Source: Anaerobacillus alkalidiazotrophicus (GTDB lineage Bacteria > Bacillota > Bacilli > Bacillales_H > Anaerobacillaceae). Taken from it: a stretch of 64,000 nucleotides of DNA. Shown here one piece after another: positions 9,585 through 17,675 of the stretch. The stretch is taken from positions 685,701 to 749,700 of the forward strand of contig NZ_MLQS01000001.1 in assembly GCF_001866055.1 (NCBI RefSeq). Reading direction: 5' to 3'. The stretch's first letter is position 1. Each line of letters begins with the position of its first letter. The notes beneath the pieces were generated by a model. The model saw only the letters and a list, made by a program, of their open reading frames with translations, was not told the origin of the DNA and ran no database searches. Position numbers and translations under genes: made by a program.

Positions 9585-10703
9585 TTATTTGGTAAGCGTG
9601 TTAAGAAAAACCTCTTCATATTGTTGGACGATTTTTTTTGCATCGAAGTGATGCGCTCGTTCATATCCTTTTTGAATGATTTCAATCGTTTGTTGATCAT
9701 TTAAACTTAAGACATGTAACATGTTTTCAGCTAGATCATCTACGTTGCCAACTTTGCTAAGAAAGCCGTATTCGCCTTTATTCAATACTTCCGCTGGACC
9801 TGATTTACAATCGGTTGAAACTACAGGTGTTCCTGTAGCTAGTGCTTCAGCAATCACATGGCTGAAACCTTCATGTTTCGATGAAAGCACGAATAAATCA
9901 GCCTTTTCAAAATAAATGTACGGATTACTTTGAAAGCCAATGAAATGAACACGATCAGTAATGTTTAATTCTGCAGCTTGTCGCTCTAACTCTTCTTTTA
10001 ACGGCCCTTCCCCAAGAATGACTAGCCTGCTACTAATTTGTGGATTAACTTTGGCGAAAGCACTTACTAATGTTCGTTGATCTTTTTGATCGACTAACCT
10101 ACCAGCTGTAACAACAATTTTGTCAGATGAGTCAAAAATTGATTGATGTTCAGCAGGTATTTGACCTCTTTCCACTTTATTTCGAATACTTTTAAGATCA
10201 ACTGGATTGTAGATCACTTTTATATCCGTCGCTTTTACCTTATATTTATTAATTAAGTTTTCTTTTACACCTTCAGAAAGTGAAATCACTTGATTTGAAA
10301 GTTTATACATCATACCAAAACCTAATAGTTGTAGATTTGTCTTGAAATCTCCACCTAAATTATCCGCTTCTCTCACAACACTTTTTGCCTTTGAAAATGA
10401 GAGCATTGTTGCAAGGATAGCGATCGTATTTACGCGTGGGATCGTACTAAAAACGAGATCAACTTGTTCTTCTTTAATGATTTTTGCTAATTGAAAAATT
10501 GACTTACTAAGTCTTCGCGTTGGTAATTTTAGAAATTTAACATCTTCTTTTATCTCACTTTCATAAGACCCGTCGAAGTTTAACGTTACTAGCATAGGTG
10601 AGAATTTATCACGGTCTAAGTTATTGATAATATTTAATAGTGTACGTGCAGCGCCACCGCCACCCATTTGATAAATAAAAAATAGTACTTTTGCTTTTTT
10701 CAT
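9585..10703 (-). CDS. Family 4 glycosyltransferase
   Basis: 372 residues. The N-terminus FFIYQMGGGGAARTLLN has the glycine-rich GT-B loop, VVTAGRLVDQKDQ marks the start of the donor-binding domain, and EGFSHVIAEALATGTPVVSTD is the E-x7-E region that holds the nucleotide sugar. These features are typical of GT4 enzymes such as PglA/TuaC-type transferases. The start at 10703 gives the expected N-terminal strand. It is the most upstream member of the glycosyltransferase run, and a 286-base gap with a terminator for the LCP gene precedes it, so its own promoter should lie between 10704 and 10960. Donor and acceptor sugars cannot be read from the sequence. Confidence 0.85.
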   Translation of the reverse strand: MKKAKVLFFIYQMGGGGAARTLLNIINNLDRDKFSPMLVTLNFDGSYESEIKEDVKFLKLPTRRLSKSIFQLAKIIKEEQVDLVFSTIPRVNTIAILATMLSFSKAKSVVREADNLGGDFKTNLQLLGFGMMYKLSNQVISLSEGVKENLINKYKVKATDIKVIYNPVDLKSIRNKVERGQIPAEHQSIFDSSDKIVVTAGRLVDQKDQRTLVSAFAKVNPQISSRLVILGEGPLKEELERQAAELNITDRVHFIGFQSNPYIYFEKADLFVLSSKHEGFSHVIAEALATGTPVVSTDCKSGPAEVLNKGEYGFLSKVGNVDDLAENMLHVLSLNDQQTIEIIQKGYERAHHFDAKKIVQQYEEVFLNTLTK

Positions 10704-10967
10704 TTATAGACAGCCTTTCTTTGAAATTTTGTAAAAAGGCAAACCTGACTCCAATGTGCCATTTCTACAACTAGCCCCTTACCATATATTACTATATAGT
10801 GTGTCGTAATGTCGTCTATCTAAACAAACTTAATTTTAATCAGAATTGATTTTCCTTCATTCTCTGTTAAAAGAAAGTATCACCTACTGCAATATAATGA
10901 AGACAGATGATCACATACAGTAATTTTTAGATGTACCACTTACAAGCTGCATTCTATTTTTTAGCAG

Positions 10968-10999
10968 AAAACAAAGAAAAAAGCTGGAATTACCAGCTT
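10968..10999 (-). terminator. Rho-independent terminator of the LCP gene
   Basis: On the minus strand, AAGCTGG and CCAGCTT (10981-10999) form a 7-bp stem with a five-base loop, followed by a T-rich tract (TTTTCTTTGTTTTC). The hairpin overlaps the stop codon at 10990-10992. It separates the LCP gene from the glycosyltransferase genes downstream. Confidence 0.8.
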
Positions 11000-12009
11000 T
11001 CTACGTTTTCTTCTTCTTGATTGATTATCGGATCATCTTCAATAATATTTAAATGCCTCTGGAACGTTTCAGAAATTTCGATCACTGACTGTGGATTTAA
11101 CTGGTAATAATAAATTCGATTGATCATTGCATTTTCACCTTGAAGTTGAAGTGATTCAACTTCATTAAGTTTGCTTGCGTAAGAATGCATTGACATTAAA
11201 TTGTTAAAACTTAAGTTCGTTTTTAAGTTCTTACCTACAGCATCCATGACAGGGCCAAAGCGAGTTATTGAACTAAAGCTAGCAGCTTCACGAATAATCG
11301 ATTCGATCACTTCTTTTTGACGTTCACCTCGTCCAAGATCACCACGCGGATCACTCTTACGCATTCTTACGTACGCTAACGCTTCTTGTCCATTTAAACG
11401 CTGCTCACCCTCTTGAATCGTAATCGTTCCATAGGTTCCGTTATCTTTTTCAGTAAATGTCATCGGTGAATCAACGGTTACTCCACCTAATTCGTCAATG
11501 ATGTCCATAAATGCATCAAAGTTTAAAGAAACAAAATAATCTACAGGGATATCAAATAAATTTTCGACTGTTGCGATTGTCATATCAAGCCCACCAAATG
11601 CGTGAGCATGATTAATTTTATCCATTGTACCTCGACCAGCAAGTTCAACTCTTGAATCCCTAGGTATATTTAGCATTTTAATAGTGTTTTCATCTGGGTT
11701 AAATGTCGCCAAAACCATCGCATCTGTTCGTCCACTTAAGTCACCGTCACGGCTATCTAGTCCAAGGAACAAGACAGAAACTGGATCCTTAATCGGATTT
11801 ACTACGTTATCTCTTAGTTCAGATCGGTCTCCTCTTCCTAACTCTTGTTGCGCTCCTGAAGCAATATTAGAAACTTTATACATAACATATGCGAATGCTC
11901 CACCAGTAACTACAAATAATGCTAGAAAAGTTAGAAGTGTTATTTTAGCAAAACGATTCATCGGTTTTTTCTTGTGAGCTTTCCTTTTCGCCACTCGTGA
12001 TTGTGCCAC
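10990..12009 (-). CDS. LytR-CpsA-Psr (LCP) family wall polymer ligase
   Basis: 339 residues from a GTG at 12009, with AAAGGAG eight bases before it; a GTG at 12018 overlaps that site and is less likely. A basic cytoplasmic N-terminus is followed by one membrane segment (about residues 21-45), so the catalytic domain faces outside. The LCP domain shows VLFLGLDSR, GRTDAM, NIPRDSRV, KINHAHAFGG and RMRKSDPRGDLGRGERQ, which carry the conserved Asp and Arg residues that bind the pyrophosphate of lipid-linked polymers. These enzymes move an undecaprenyl-linked teichoic acid or polysaccharide onto peptidoglycan. Its position beside the glycosyltransferase and ABC exporter genes fits attachment of their product. 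B. subtilis has several paralogues (TagT, TagU, TagV/LytR); I cannot say which this equals. Confidence 0.93.
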   Translation of the reverse strand: MAQSRVAKRKAHKKKPMNRFAKITLLTFLALFVVTGGAFAYVMYKVSNIASGAQQELGRGDRSELRDNVVNPIKDPVSVLFLGLDSRDGDLSGRTDAMVLATFNPDENTIKMLNIPRDSRVELAGRGTMDKINHAHAFGGLDMTIATVENLFDIPVDYFVSLNFDAFMDIIDELGGVTVDSPMTFTEKDNGTYGTITIQEGEQRLNGQEALAYVRMRKSDPRGDLGRGERQKEVIESIIREAASFSSITRFGPVMDAVGKNLKTNLSFNNLMSMHSYASKLNEVESLQLQGENAMINRIYYYQLNPQSVIEISETFQRHLNIIEDDPIINQEEENVESW

Positions 12010-12330
12010 TATAAGCACTCCTTTGTATATATAAAATTAGTATTTTAAGATCTACGAGAATATTTACTACGTTTTTCACAATAAAAAATTCCTACCATTG
12101 CAAGGAATCACATTACCTTTTCTTGTGGAAGTTCAAAGTAAGTTTTTTAAATTTACTATACTAGTATAAAAATCTACCATTATACTATACACTAAGATAT
12201 TTTACCTTAAAATTGTCCCCTCGTAAATAAATATATTTTCCAATTGAGTATTCTCGCGACTAAGATACTCTCTCTATTTCCCTTGTAACCTGCGAAACGA
12301 TAGCTTATCGAGCAGGACTCACGCTAAATA

Positions 12331-12430
12331 GCGCATAAATTTAATTTATCGTTCACAACGGTGCGGATCGTGCATATTAGACACCTTTTCGTGCAGAACT
12401 CATACGGAATCGTGCACAAACTAGCTTCCC
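12331..12430. repeat. Family A phased repeat, degenerate five-unit copy
   Basis: Five units spaced 19-21 bases, each beginning GCGCAT, GTTCAC, GTGCAT, GTGCAG or GTGCAC, read on the plus strand. This is a degenerate copy of the CGCGCACA repeat seen in full form at other loci. It lies between two minus-strand transcription units. Confidence 0.65.
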
Positions 12431-12623
12431 CACAGATTTATGTCGCTCGTTTTTGTTATTTATGCATTTCACTCTATTAAGTGGTATCCATGTTAAAAAT
12501 TCCCGGCTCCACAGTTATGAGTTGGGGTATGTAGTAAAACAATTCAGGGAAGGATTTAGTCAATAGCTTGATTAGATTGGGATTGCACATTGGCTTGACG
12601 GTGGATCACTTTCTAATTTTAAA

Positions 12624-12658
12624 AAAGCTCGCCACTTATAAGTTAAGTAGCGAGCTTT
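12624..12658 (-). terminator. Bidirectional terminator after the acidic lipoprotein gene
   Basis: AAAGCTCGC and GCGAGCTTT form the stem, extended by CACTT/AAGTA pairs, and T-rich tracts lie on both sides. On the minus strand it follows the lipoprotein gene by about 75 bases. Confidence 0.75.
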
Positions 12659-12734
12659 CCTTTTATTTACCAATAGAAGCATTGGGATTTCCGCTTACAG
12701 ACACAGTCTGTAGCTGTAACTCGACTGTTGTTTC

Positions 12735-13214
12735 CTAAAATAACAGTTCTACTTCACCTGTTTTCCGATCTACTGAATACCAACCTCTCGTTTCAGTACG
12801 ACCAACGCCATTTTCACCTGGAACGACCTCAAATACTTGTACTACATATTTTCCGTCTTCCTCACGGTCTACAACAACACTAACTTCATCATCCAAGATT
12901 AGATTTAGATGTTCTACAACCTTAATAACTGCTTCATCCTCAGTAAGCAAACGGTCGTTGTCTTCTATATTTGACTCGTTTTTACTTGAATCAGAACCTT
13001 TTTCTCCGTTAACCTCATCGTCTTTTTCATTATCGTTAGGATCGCCGTTTTCTGAAGGGTCATTCGCATCAGCGTTATCGTCTTCACCATTGTCTTGTTC
13101 ATCGATAATTTCAGTATCATTCGTTGTGTCTTCTTCATTATTCGTAGGCTCATTTGACGTACAACCTGCAACGATCATTGTGAGCATGAATAATAGAACG
13201 ATTAAATATTTCAT
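12735..13214 (-). CDS. Acidic low-complexity lipoprotein
   Basis: 159 residues from the ATG at 13214, which has GGAGGT seven bases upstream. Residues 1-18 are a lipoprotein signal peptide ending in VAGC, so the Cys should be lipidated and the protein anchored outside the membrane. Residues about 20-85 are almost only Asp, Glu, Asn, Ser and Gly, a flexible acidic linker suited to spanning the wall; such acidity fits alkaliphile surface proteins. Residues 86-159 form a small domain (LLTEDEAVIKVVEHL, GWYSVDRKTGEVELL) that looks like a single PepSY-like fold. The gene is monocistronic with its own terminator. Neighbours are a class D sortase and the LCP gene. Function unknown; PepSY-like domains are often linked to inhibition of proteases or cell-wall enzymes. 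Confidence 0.8.
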   Translation of the reverse strand: MKYLIVLLFMLTMIVAGCTSNEPTNNEEDTTNDTEIIDEQDNGEDDNADANDPSENGDPNDNEKDDEVNGEKGSDSSKNESNIEDNDRLLTEDEAVIKVVEHLNLILDDEVSVVVDREEDGKYVVQVFEVVPGENGVGRTETRGWYSVDRKTGEVELLF

Positions 13215-13476
13215 AGTTATTACCTCCATTGTTATGGATTAAATTGCTTGTCTTTATTTTAACACATATTGGTTAAAGATGACAGGGAAGCGAGCGAAGG
13301 TTAGGCGCGATTTAGAAGAGGTGGTGAACCTCTTCTTGTTTGGTATAAGGCGTGCAAACACTATGGCTCTAGAAATCGTAAGTTCTTCAAATTTGACTTA
13401 CGTAGACGGTGCGTTGACAGCTTTCTAAAACTAGACACTTTTATCCTGATAGATTATCAGCCGCCTTGCAGCCACA

Positions 13477-14055
13477 CTACTTCCTAACTGCATCGATAAT
13501 GTATCGCTCAGGGGCGTCACCAACGTATCGGAACGGGTAGCAAGTCGTGAGGGTTAATACTTCCTCATCTATCGTAGGATCGATCACGGTCAAATCATCG
13601 GCATCAACGATATACGTCCTTTGCAGATAATAGGTATACGTACCGTACTCCATTTTTAAAATAATTTCGTCACCTTCGATTAAATCACCAAGTCCAGTGA
13701 ATACGGTATCGCGGTGCCCTGATAAGACAATTTGCCCATCTTGCCCAGGAAATTTTGACCCAATAAAGTGGCCGACACCTCTTTTAAGTTGTTCATCATC
13801 TGTCCCTGCAATGATCGGCAACTCTTTATTCAGTCTTGGAATAGAAATAATTCCAATCACATCACTTGGATAAGGGTTGAAGACGATTTCTTCTTGTGTT
13901 TCAATTTCATCTTGGTTTTTAGATTGCGGGACAATGGTTTCCGCCTCTTTCATCGCAACCGAAACATCTTTTTTCCCTTCGAAAATTTCGTATAGACTAA
14001 TCGAAATGAGAATAACTCCAGCTGAAATTAGGATAATCATTAACCATCTTGCCAA
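13477..14055 (-). CDS. Class D sortase
   Basis: 192 residues. One N-terminal membrane segment (about residues 5-22) leaves the catalytic domain outside. The catalytic triad is visible: His in LSGHRDT, Cys in LTLTTCYPF and Arg in APERYI. The TLTTCYPF motif and size fit class D sortases of Bacillaceae, which cut LPxT-like signals of surface proteins and join them to peptidoglycan. No protein with an LPxT-type C-terminal signal is encoded nearby, so its substrate lies elsewhere. The next gene downstream (lipoprotein) is 262 bases away; the sortase is probably monocistronic. Its upstream gap contains a family A repeat array. In B. subtilis the class D sortase YhcS works with YhcR; I do not see a YhcR-like gene here. 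Confidence 0.9.
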   Translation of the reverse strand: MARWLMIILISAGVILISISLYEIFEGKKDVSVAMKEAETIVPQSKNQDEIETQEEIVFNPYPSDVIGIISIPRLNKELPIIAGTDDEQLKRGVGHFIGSKFPGQDGQIVLSGHRDTVFTGLGDLIEGDEIILKMEYGTYTYYLQRTYIVDADDLTVIDPTIDEEVLTLTTCYPFRYVGDAPERYIIDAVRK

Positions 14056-14468
14056 TTAAAACTCCCCTTTCTATATGTCTTGTCCAATCTATTAGGTAGT
14101 GAGAACCTTTCGTGATATCAGTAAGCTTCGTGATCGCTGCATAATCGCTTGATAGGTGCAGCCGTTTAAGTGTCGATAGGTTTATGTGCTTTTTTTAAGC
14201 GATAATATTTTTATTATACGAGACCGCGGGAAAATTGGGAATAGTTGTATTGGTGGGCGTGCAGAATTTTTTGGGTGGTACGGGGGGTGGGTAGAAATTC
14301 TGGTAAACGCGCACAATCATGGGGGATGCGCGCACATTCGACAGGAACTCGCGCATATTTTTGAATTTTCGCGCACAAACTGCTCTCGAGGGTGCAGAAA
14401 TTCTTATAGTTGGGACTTCATTCATAATTTACTTTCTTCAATTTTAAACATCGGTCTTGAAGTGTTCT
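14056..14468. other. Intergenic gap between toxin gene and sortase gene
   Basis: About 410 bases. A family A repeat array fills 14256-14402. The rest is AT-rich and probably holds the sortase promoter. A plus-strand frame at 14186-14491 and a minus-strand frame at 14195-14425 exist only because the repeats lack stop codons; I do not treat them as genes. Confidence 0.55.
14256..14402. repeat. Family A phased repeat array
   Basis: About seven units, reading CGTGCAG, CGCGCACAA, GCGCGCACATT, CGCGCATA, CGCGCACAAA and GTGCAGAAA on the plus strand, most about 20-22 bases apart. The stretch GCGCACATTCGACAGG is nearly identical to one at 15.43 kb. Confidence 0.8.
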
Positions 14469-14780
14469 TTATAAATTTAGGTATCGCTTAAGATCTTCAT
14501 AGAAGTTCTCACGTGGCCCTATCATAATAATTAAAACCACGTTGCCGCTCTCATCCACTTCCAATGTATAACACAACTCGTAATTAGTCCTTAAGTGATT
14601 AATATCAAGTGAGCTATAACCCTTTAAGTCCCCTTTTTTAGGTTCGCCAACACGTGGGTCAAGACGAATACTTGTGATAGCTGCTTCTATTTTTTTAAAT
14701 AATACTCGATCAGTTTTTCTGATTTTTTTCAATTGTTTCGCTGCTCTCTCCCCTATCTTATACGGTAATAACTTACTCAT
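14469..14780 (-). CDS. RelE/ParE-family toxin
   Basis: 103 residues, basic, with the pattern of RelE/ParE toxins: KLLPYKIGERAAKQLKKI at the start, a central basic stretch with KKGDLKGYSSLDI, and a C-terminal strand VVLIIMIGPRENFYEDL. RelE-type toxins cut mRNA in the ribosome; ParE-type toxins act on gyrase, and I cannot tell which applies. The start codon lies inside the last codons of the AbrB-like gene (8-base overlap, with GAAGGAG just upstream), which is the usual toxin-antitoxin arrangement and implies coupled translation. The pair sits between two family A repeat arrays in a cell-wall gene region. Binding between the two proteins would need to be shown. Confidence 0.8.
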   Translation of the reverse strand: MSKLLPYKIGERAAKQLKKIRKTDRVLFKKIEAAITSIRLDPRVGEPKKGDLKGYSSLDINHLRTNYELCYTLEVDESGNVVLIIMIGPRENFYEDLKRYLNL

Positions 14781-15138
14781 CTCCTTCTTCGTCCTCCACC
14801 GTATCTAAGTAATCCTCTAAACTTCCTGTAACAACCGGGTTAGCCATTGCTTCTTTTTTCATTCGTTCTAGAGCACTTGGTATTTCTACTTTAATCCGTG
14901 TAAATTGTTGTATTAATTCGTTCCCACTGTAACCTTGGCGAACAAGGTCTTTTAAAATGTCTGCGGAAAAATCAACTGTTTCATACTCTGCAGGTCGAAT
15001 GATGATTTCCTTCCCTGTGAATTCAATAATTGCTTCATCAGTAATATTTAGTGCATCATAAAAATCTTTTGGAATGTTAATTTGCCTTTGTTTGGATACT
15101 TTCACACGTCTAATTGGTTTACGGTTTATCTGCCCCAT
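14773..15138 (-). CDS. AbrB/SpoVT-type antitoxin
   Basis: 121 residues from the ATG at 15138, preceded by AAGGGGAG; a second ATG at 15174 with AAGGGGG upstream would add 12 residues, and both are possible. I prefer 15138 because the swapped-hairpin motif RRVKVSKQRQINIPKDF then begins near residue 9, as in AbrB. That motif and the following ALNITDEAIIEFTGKEIIIRP strand form the DNA-binding dimer. The C-terminal half is acidic and helical (LEDYLDTVEDEEGDE), suited to neutralising the basic toxin encoded next. Antitoxins of this type usually repress their own operon, so an operator is expected upstream at about 15140-15250. Family A repeats begin 170 bases upstream. Confidence 0.8.
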   Translation of the reverse strand: MGQINRKPIRRVKVSKQRQINIPKDFYDALNITDEAIIEFTGKEIIIRPAEYETVDFSADILKDLVRQGYSGNELIQQFTRIKVEIPSALERMKKEAMANPVVTGSLEDYLDTVEDEEGDE

Positions 15139-15311
15139 GGTACCACTCCCCTTTTTTAAAGTTGCTGTTACCATAATTTATTCCCCCTTTTATAGAAAAA
15201 ACACAATTATTTTAAAAATTTGTATCTTTATTTCTTTATTATAAAGTCGTGTATAGATATTATCAATGTATACTGCGTAAGCACCTATATTAGGTTTGTT
15301 TAGAATTTTTT

Positions 15312-15482
15312 TCGAGCATAAACCATCGGGGCGAGCAGTAATTCTGAGAAACGCGCACATTTTTGTATTTTCGCGCACAAACTACTCGCGTTCGTGCACA
15401 AACCAGCGGGACGCGCACAAATTCTGAGAAGCGCGCACATTCGACAGGCAATCGCGCATAAATTTATTTTTTCGCACACAAC
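15312..15482. repeat. Family A phased repeat array
   Basis: About nine units reading on the plus strand as CGAGCATAAA, CGAGCAGTA, CGCGCACATTT, CGCGCACAAA, CGTGCACAAA, CGCGCACAAA, GCGCGCACATTCGACAGG, CGCGCATAAA and CGCACACAA, most 20-22 bases apart. It lies between the toxin-antitoxin promoter side and the terminator of the amidase unit. Minus-strand frames here (15190-15551) are spurious. Confidence 0.85.
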
Positions 15483-15501
15483 TGAGCGGAAAAAGTTACA
15501 G

Positions 15502-15537
15502 AAAAAAAGTGCCCGCGGTTTGCGGACACTTTTTTTT
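15502..15537 (-). terminator. Bidirectional terminator after the amidase/small-peptide unit
   Basis: AGTGTCCGC and GCGGGCACT (minus strand) form a 9-bp stem with one G-T pair and an AAACC loop, followed by a run of seven T. A long T run also lies on the plus side. Confidence 0.9.
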
Positions 15538-15543
15538 GTATTC

Positions 15544-15666
15544 TTATCCAAAACTTAGGAAATATTTCCAAATTGTATCGAGTAGTAATGATAGACCGAT
15601 CAGGAATACTCCGATACAAGCTAAGCTAAGCGGTGAGCCCCACTTAATTTCTTTTAATTCTTTCAT
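15544..15666 (-). CDS. Small membrane protein of 40 residues
   Basis: A short frame between the amidase gene and its terminator. The ATG at 15666 has AAGAGGTG eight bases upstream and the TAA is at 15544-15546. The product starts with charged MKELKEIKWG, has one hydrophobic segment (about residues 12-30, PLSLACIGVFLIGLSLLL) and ends in WKYFLSFG. It begins 25 bases after the amidase stop, so the two are probably co-transcribed and end at the same strong terminator. I know no family for it. The good ribosome binding site, single membrane span and placement before the terminator support a real gene; it could assist the amidase or an envelope process, but nothing in the sequence shows that. Confidence 0.6.
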   Translation of the reverse strand: MKELKEIKWGSPLSLACIGVFLIGLSLLLDTIWKYFLSFG

Positions 15667-15691
15667 TTTATGCACCTCTTTTTAGTTACCT

Positions 15692-17455
15692 TTATTTATA
15701 GAAATCTAGTAATCCCTCAAGTACTGCTTGAGCTGCTTGCTCCTGAAATTGCGAGCTTGCTAGTTTCTGTGCCTCGGCTTTGTTCGTTAAAAATCCAAGT
15801 TCAATTAATACACTCGGCATTTGTGTGTATTTAATGACTTCAAATCCTGCTTCTTTTACACCACGATCTCTCAGTCCTAAGTTTTGAACTAACTTAGATT
15901 GTAGGCTCGAGGCTAACTTTTCACTGTTGTGTCGTTCGTAATTACGATTCCAAAACGTTTCCGTACCGTGAGCCGATTCAAACGTTGAGGAGTTCGTATG
16001 AATACTTAAAAAGATATCTGCATTCGCATTCTTTGCTACTGCCGTTCTATTACTAAGTGAGACAAATACATCGCTAGAACGTGTCATCACGACTTTTGCC
16101 CCTGCTTGTTCTAACTTTTGCTTTAAGTGTAATGACATGTTTAATACGATATCTTTTTCCCTATACCCATGAGCAACTGCCCCTGGGTCATTTCCACCAT
16201 GACCAGGATCAATGACGATGACTTTATTTCTCAACTTAGATGTATCAAGTTGCGAAGCGTTTCCAATACTTACAAAATTACGATGAACATAGCCCCATTG
16301 GTTTCCTAGTTTAATTTTTAACCAATCGTTATTTACACCAATCTCATAAATATCGATTTGAGTTCCCGAAGTCAGTGTACCAATTCGAGTAGAATTTGTC
16401 GTTGGTTCACTTCTTACATTTAGTGTTGCCGTTGTCACTTGACCTGTTTCAATCACTTGGCTAGGTGTTGGACTGTTGCCTTGAAGCATGGAGACAAAAT
16501 CACTATGTACATAACCCCAATTGTTACTAACTTTAATTTTTAGCCAATCTCTGTTCACACCTATTTCATAAACATCTATTTGTGTGCCTTGAGATAAAGT
16601 TGTCATTCTTGTTGCACTTGAATTCGGCTGACTTCTTACGTTTAGGTTCGTTGCCGTTACTTGGCCTTTAGCCATAACTTGGTCACTTACTGGTGCTTGG
16701 CTATTATTACCTTGAGTAATTGTAACGAAATCACTATGAACGTAACCCCATTGGTTATTTACTCGAATTTTGAGCCAATTTTTGTTAACCCCTGTTTCAT
16801 AGATGTCAATTTGCGTTCCTTGAGGTAAAGTCGTCAACCTTGTTGCACTTGCGCTTGCCTGGCTTCTTACGTTTAGGTTCGTTGCCGTTACTCTTCCTTT
16901 ACTCACAACTTGGTTCGAGGATTGGTTCGTATTGCTTTGGGTAATTCTCACAAAATCACTATGTATATAACCCCACTGATTATTTATTCGAATTTTTAAC
17001 CAATCTTTGTTCACGCCTGTTTCAAAAATTTCCACTTTCGTTCCATTTGCAAGTACGCCGATTCTTTGAGAAGATGCACTTGCTTGGCTTCTTACATTTA
17101 AATTAGAAGCGGTCACTTGACCATCAGCGACTTTTACTTGATTGCTTTGAGTAAAAGTTTCGGTGATCGTTACGAAATCTTTATGAACAAACCCCCATTG
17201 GTTGTTTACATTAATTTTTAACCAATCTCTGTTCACGTTTATTTCAAAAATTGATACCTTTGTTCCTCTTGGAAGTTGAGCAATCCTTCTCGCATTCGCG
17301 TTTGCCTCACTTCTGACGTTTAATAAAGAAGCGGTCACTTCCCCAACTGCAACTCTACTATTGTCACCGTAAACTTTAGCCGGTTGACTATTAAACTGAA
17401 TACTACTAAACATTGCAATTAAAATCACAGAAAAAATAAGTACAAACTTTCTCAA
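15692..17455 (-). CDS. Secreted N-acetylmuramoyl-L-alanine amidase with five SH3b domains
   Basis: 587 residues. Residues 1-30 are a signal peptide. Five bacterial SH3 repeats follow (about 36-95, 109-170, 187-245, 261-320, 336-392), each with the pattern LNVRS...G..v.I.E..VN.DWLKI...N.WGYVH..FV, which bind peptidoglycan. Residues about 411-586 are an Amidase_3 domain with VIDPGHGGND, the Glu in YREKDIV, His in LSIHTNS and Glu in VLIELGF, the zinc and catalytic residues. It should cut the bond between MurNAc and L-Ala in peptidoglycan. SH3b repeats 2-4 are very similar to one another, suggesting recent duplication. A 200-base divergent gap separates it from tagO. No sigma-D-like promoter could be made out with confidence. 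Confidence 0.93.
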   Translation of the reverse strand: MRKFVLIFSVILIAMFSSIQFNSQPAKVYGDNSRVAVGEVTASLLNVRSEANANARRIAQLPRGTKVSIFEINVNRDWLKINVNNQWGFVHKDFVTITETFTQSNQVKVADGQVTASNLNVRSQASASSQRIGVLANGTKVEIFETGVNKDWLKIRINNQWGYIHSDFVRITQSNTNQSSNQVVSKGRVTATNLNVRSQASASATRLTTLPQGTQIDIYETGVNKNWLKIRVNNQWGYVHSDFVTITQGNNSQAPVSDQVMAKGQVTATNLNVRSQPNSSATRMTTLSQGTQIDVYEIGVNRDWLKIKVSNNWGYVHSDFVSMLQGNSPTPSQVIETGQVTTATLNVRSEPTTNSTRIGTLTSGTQIDIYEIGVNNDWLKIKLGNQWGYVHRNFVSIGNASQLDTSKLRNKVIVIDPGHGGNDPGAVAHGYREKDIVLNMSLHLKQKLEQAGAKVVMTRSSDVFVSLSNRTAVAKNANADIFLSIHTNSSTFESAHGTETFWNRNYERHNSEKLASSLQSKLVQNLGLRDRGVKEAGFEVIKYTQMPSVLIELGFLTNKAEAQKLASSQFQEQAAQAVLEGLLDFYK

Positions 17456-17675
17456 ACTACCACCTCTCTAATTTCACATATATACTAAATAAACTACATT
17501 TTTCCACTAAAGTCTAGTAGATTAGACAAAAATATTTCTAAATTTCTTCATTCCTTGACTAATAAGGATAGCGCCAGATGAAACATAGTATAAATTCCCA
17601 TAAGATTAGAAAAGATAAAGATAATAGTTTTAAGGACATGTTCGTTTGTAAAACCTTATGGTAAAGGGGTTTAAA

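Larger units (their letters stand above)
12010..12734. other. Long intergenic gap between LCP gene and lipoprotein gene
   Basis: 725 bases. It holds a short CGCGCACA-family array (12331-12430) and a terminator (12624-12658), each listed separately. The first 300 bases are AT-rich and should hold the LCP promoter. I found no open frame with a credible ribosome binding site. Confidence 0.6.

Noticed and set aside
12735..13242. Long frames antisense to the acidic lipoprotein
   Set aside because: They are shadows of the Asp/Glu/Asn-rich coding sequence; the lipoprotein frame has a signal peptide and ribosome binding site.
13314..13336. Inverted repeat AGAAGAGGT/ACCTCTTCT as sortase terminator
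   Set aside because: The stem is clear, but no T run follows on the minus strand and it lies 140 bases after the sortase stop; kept out as unproven.
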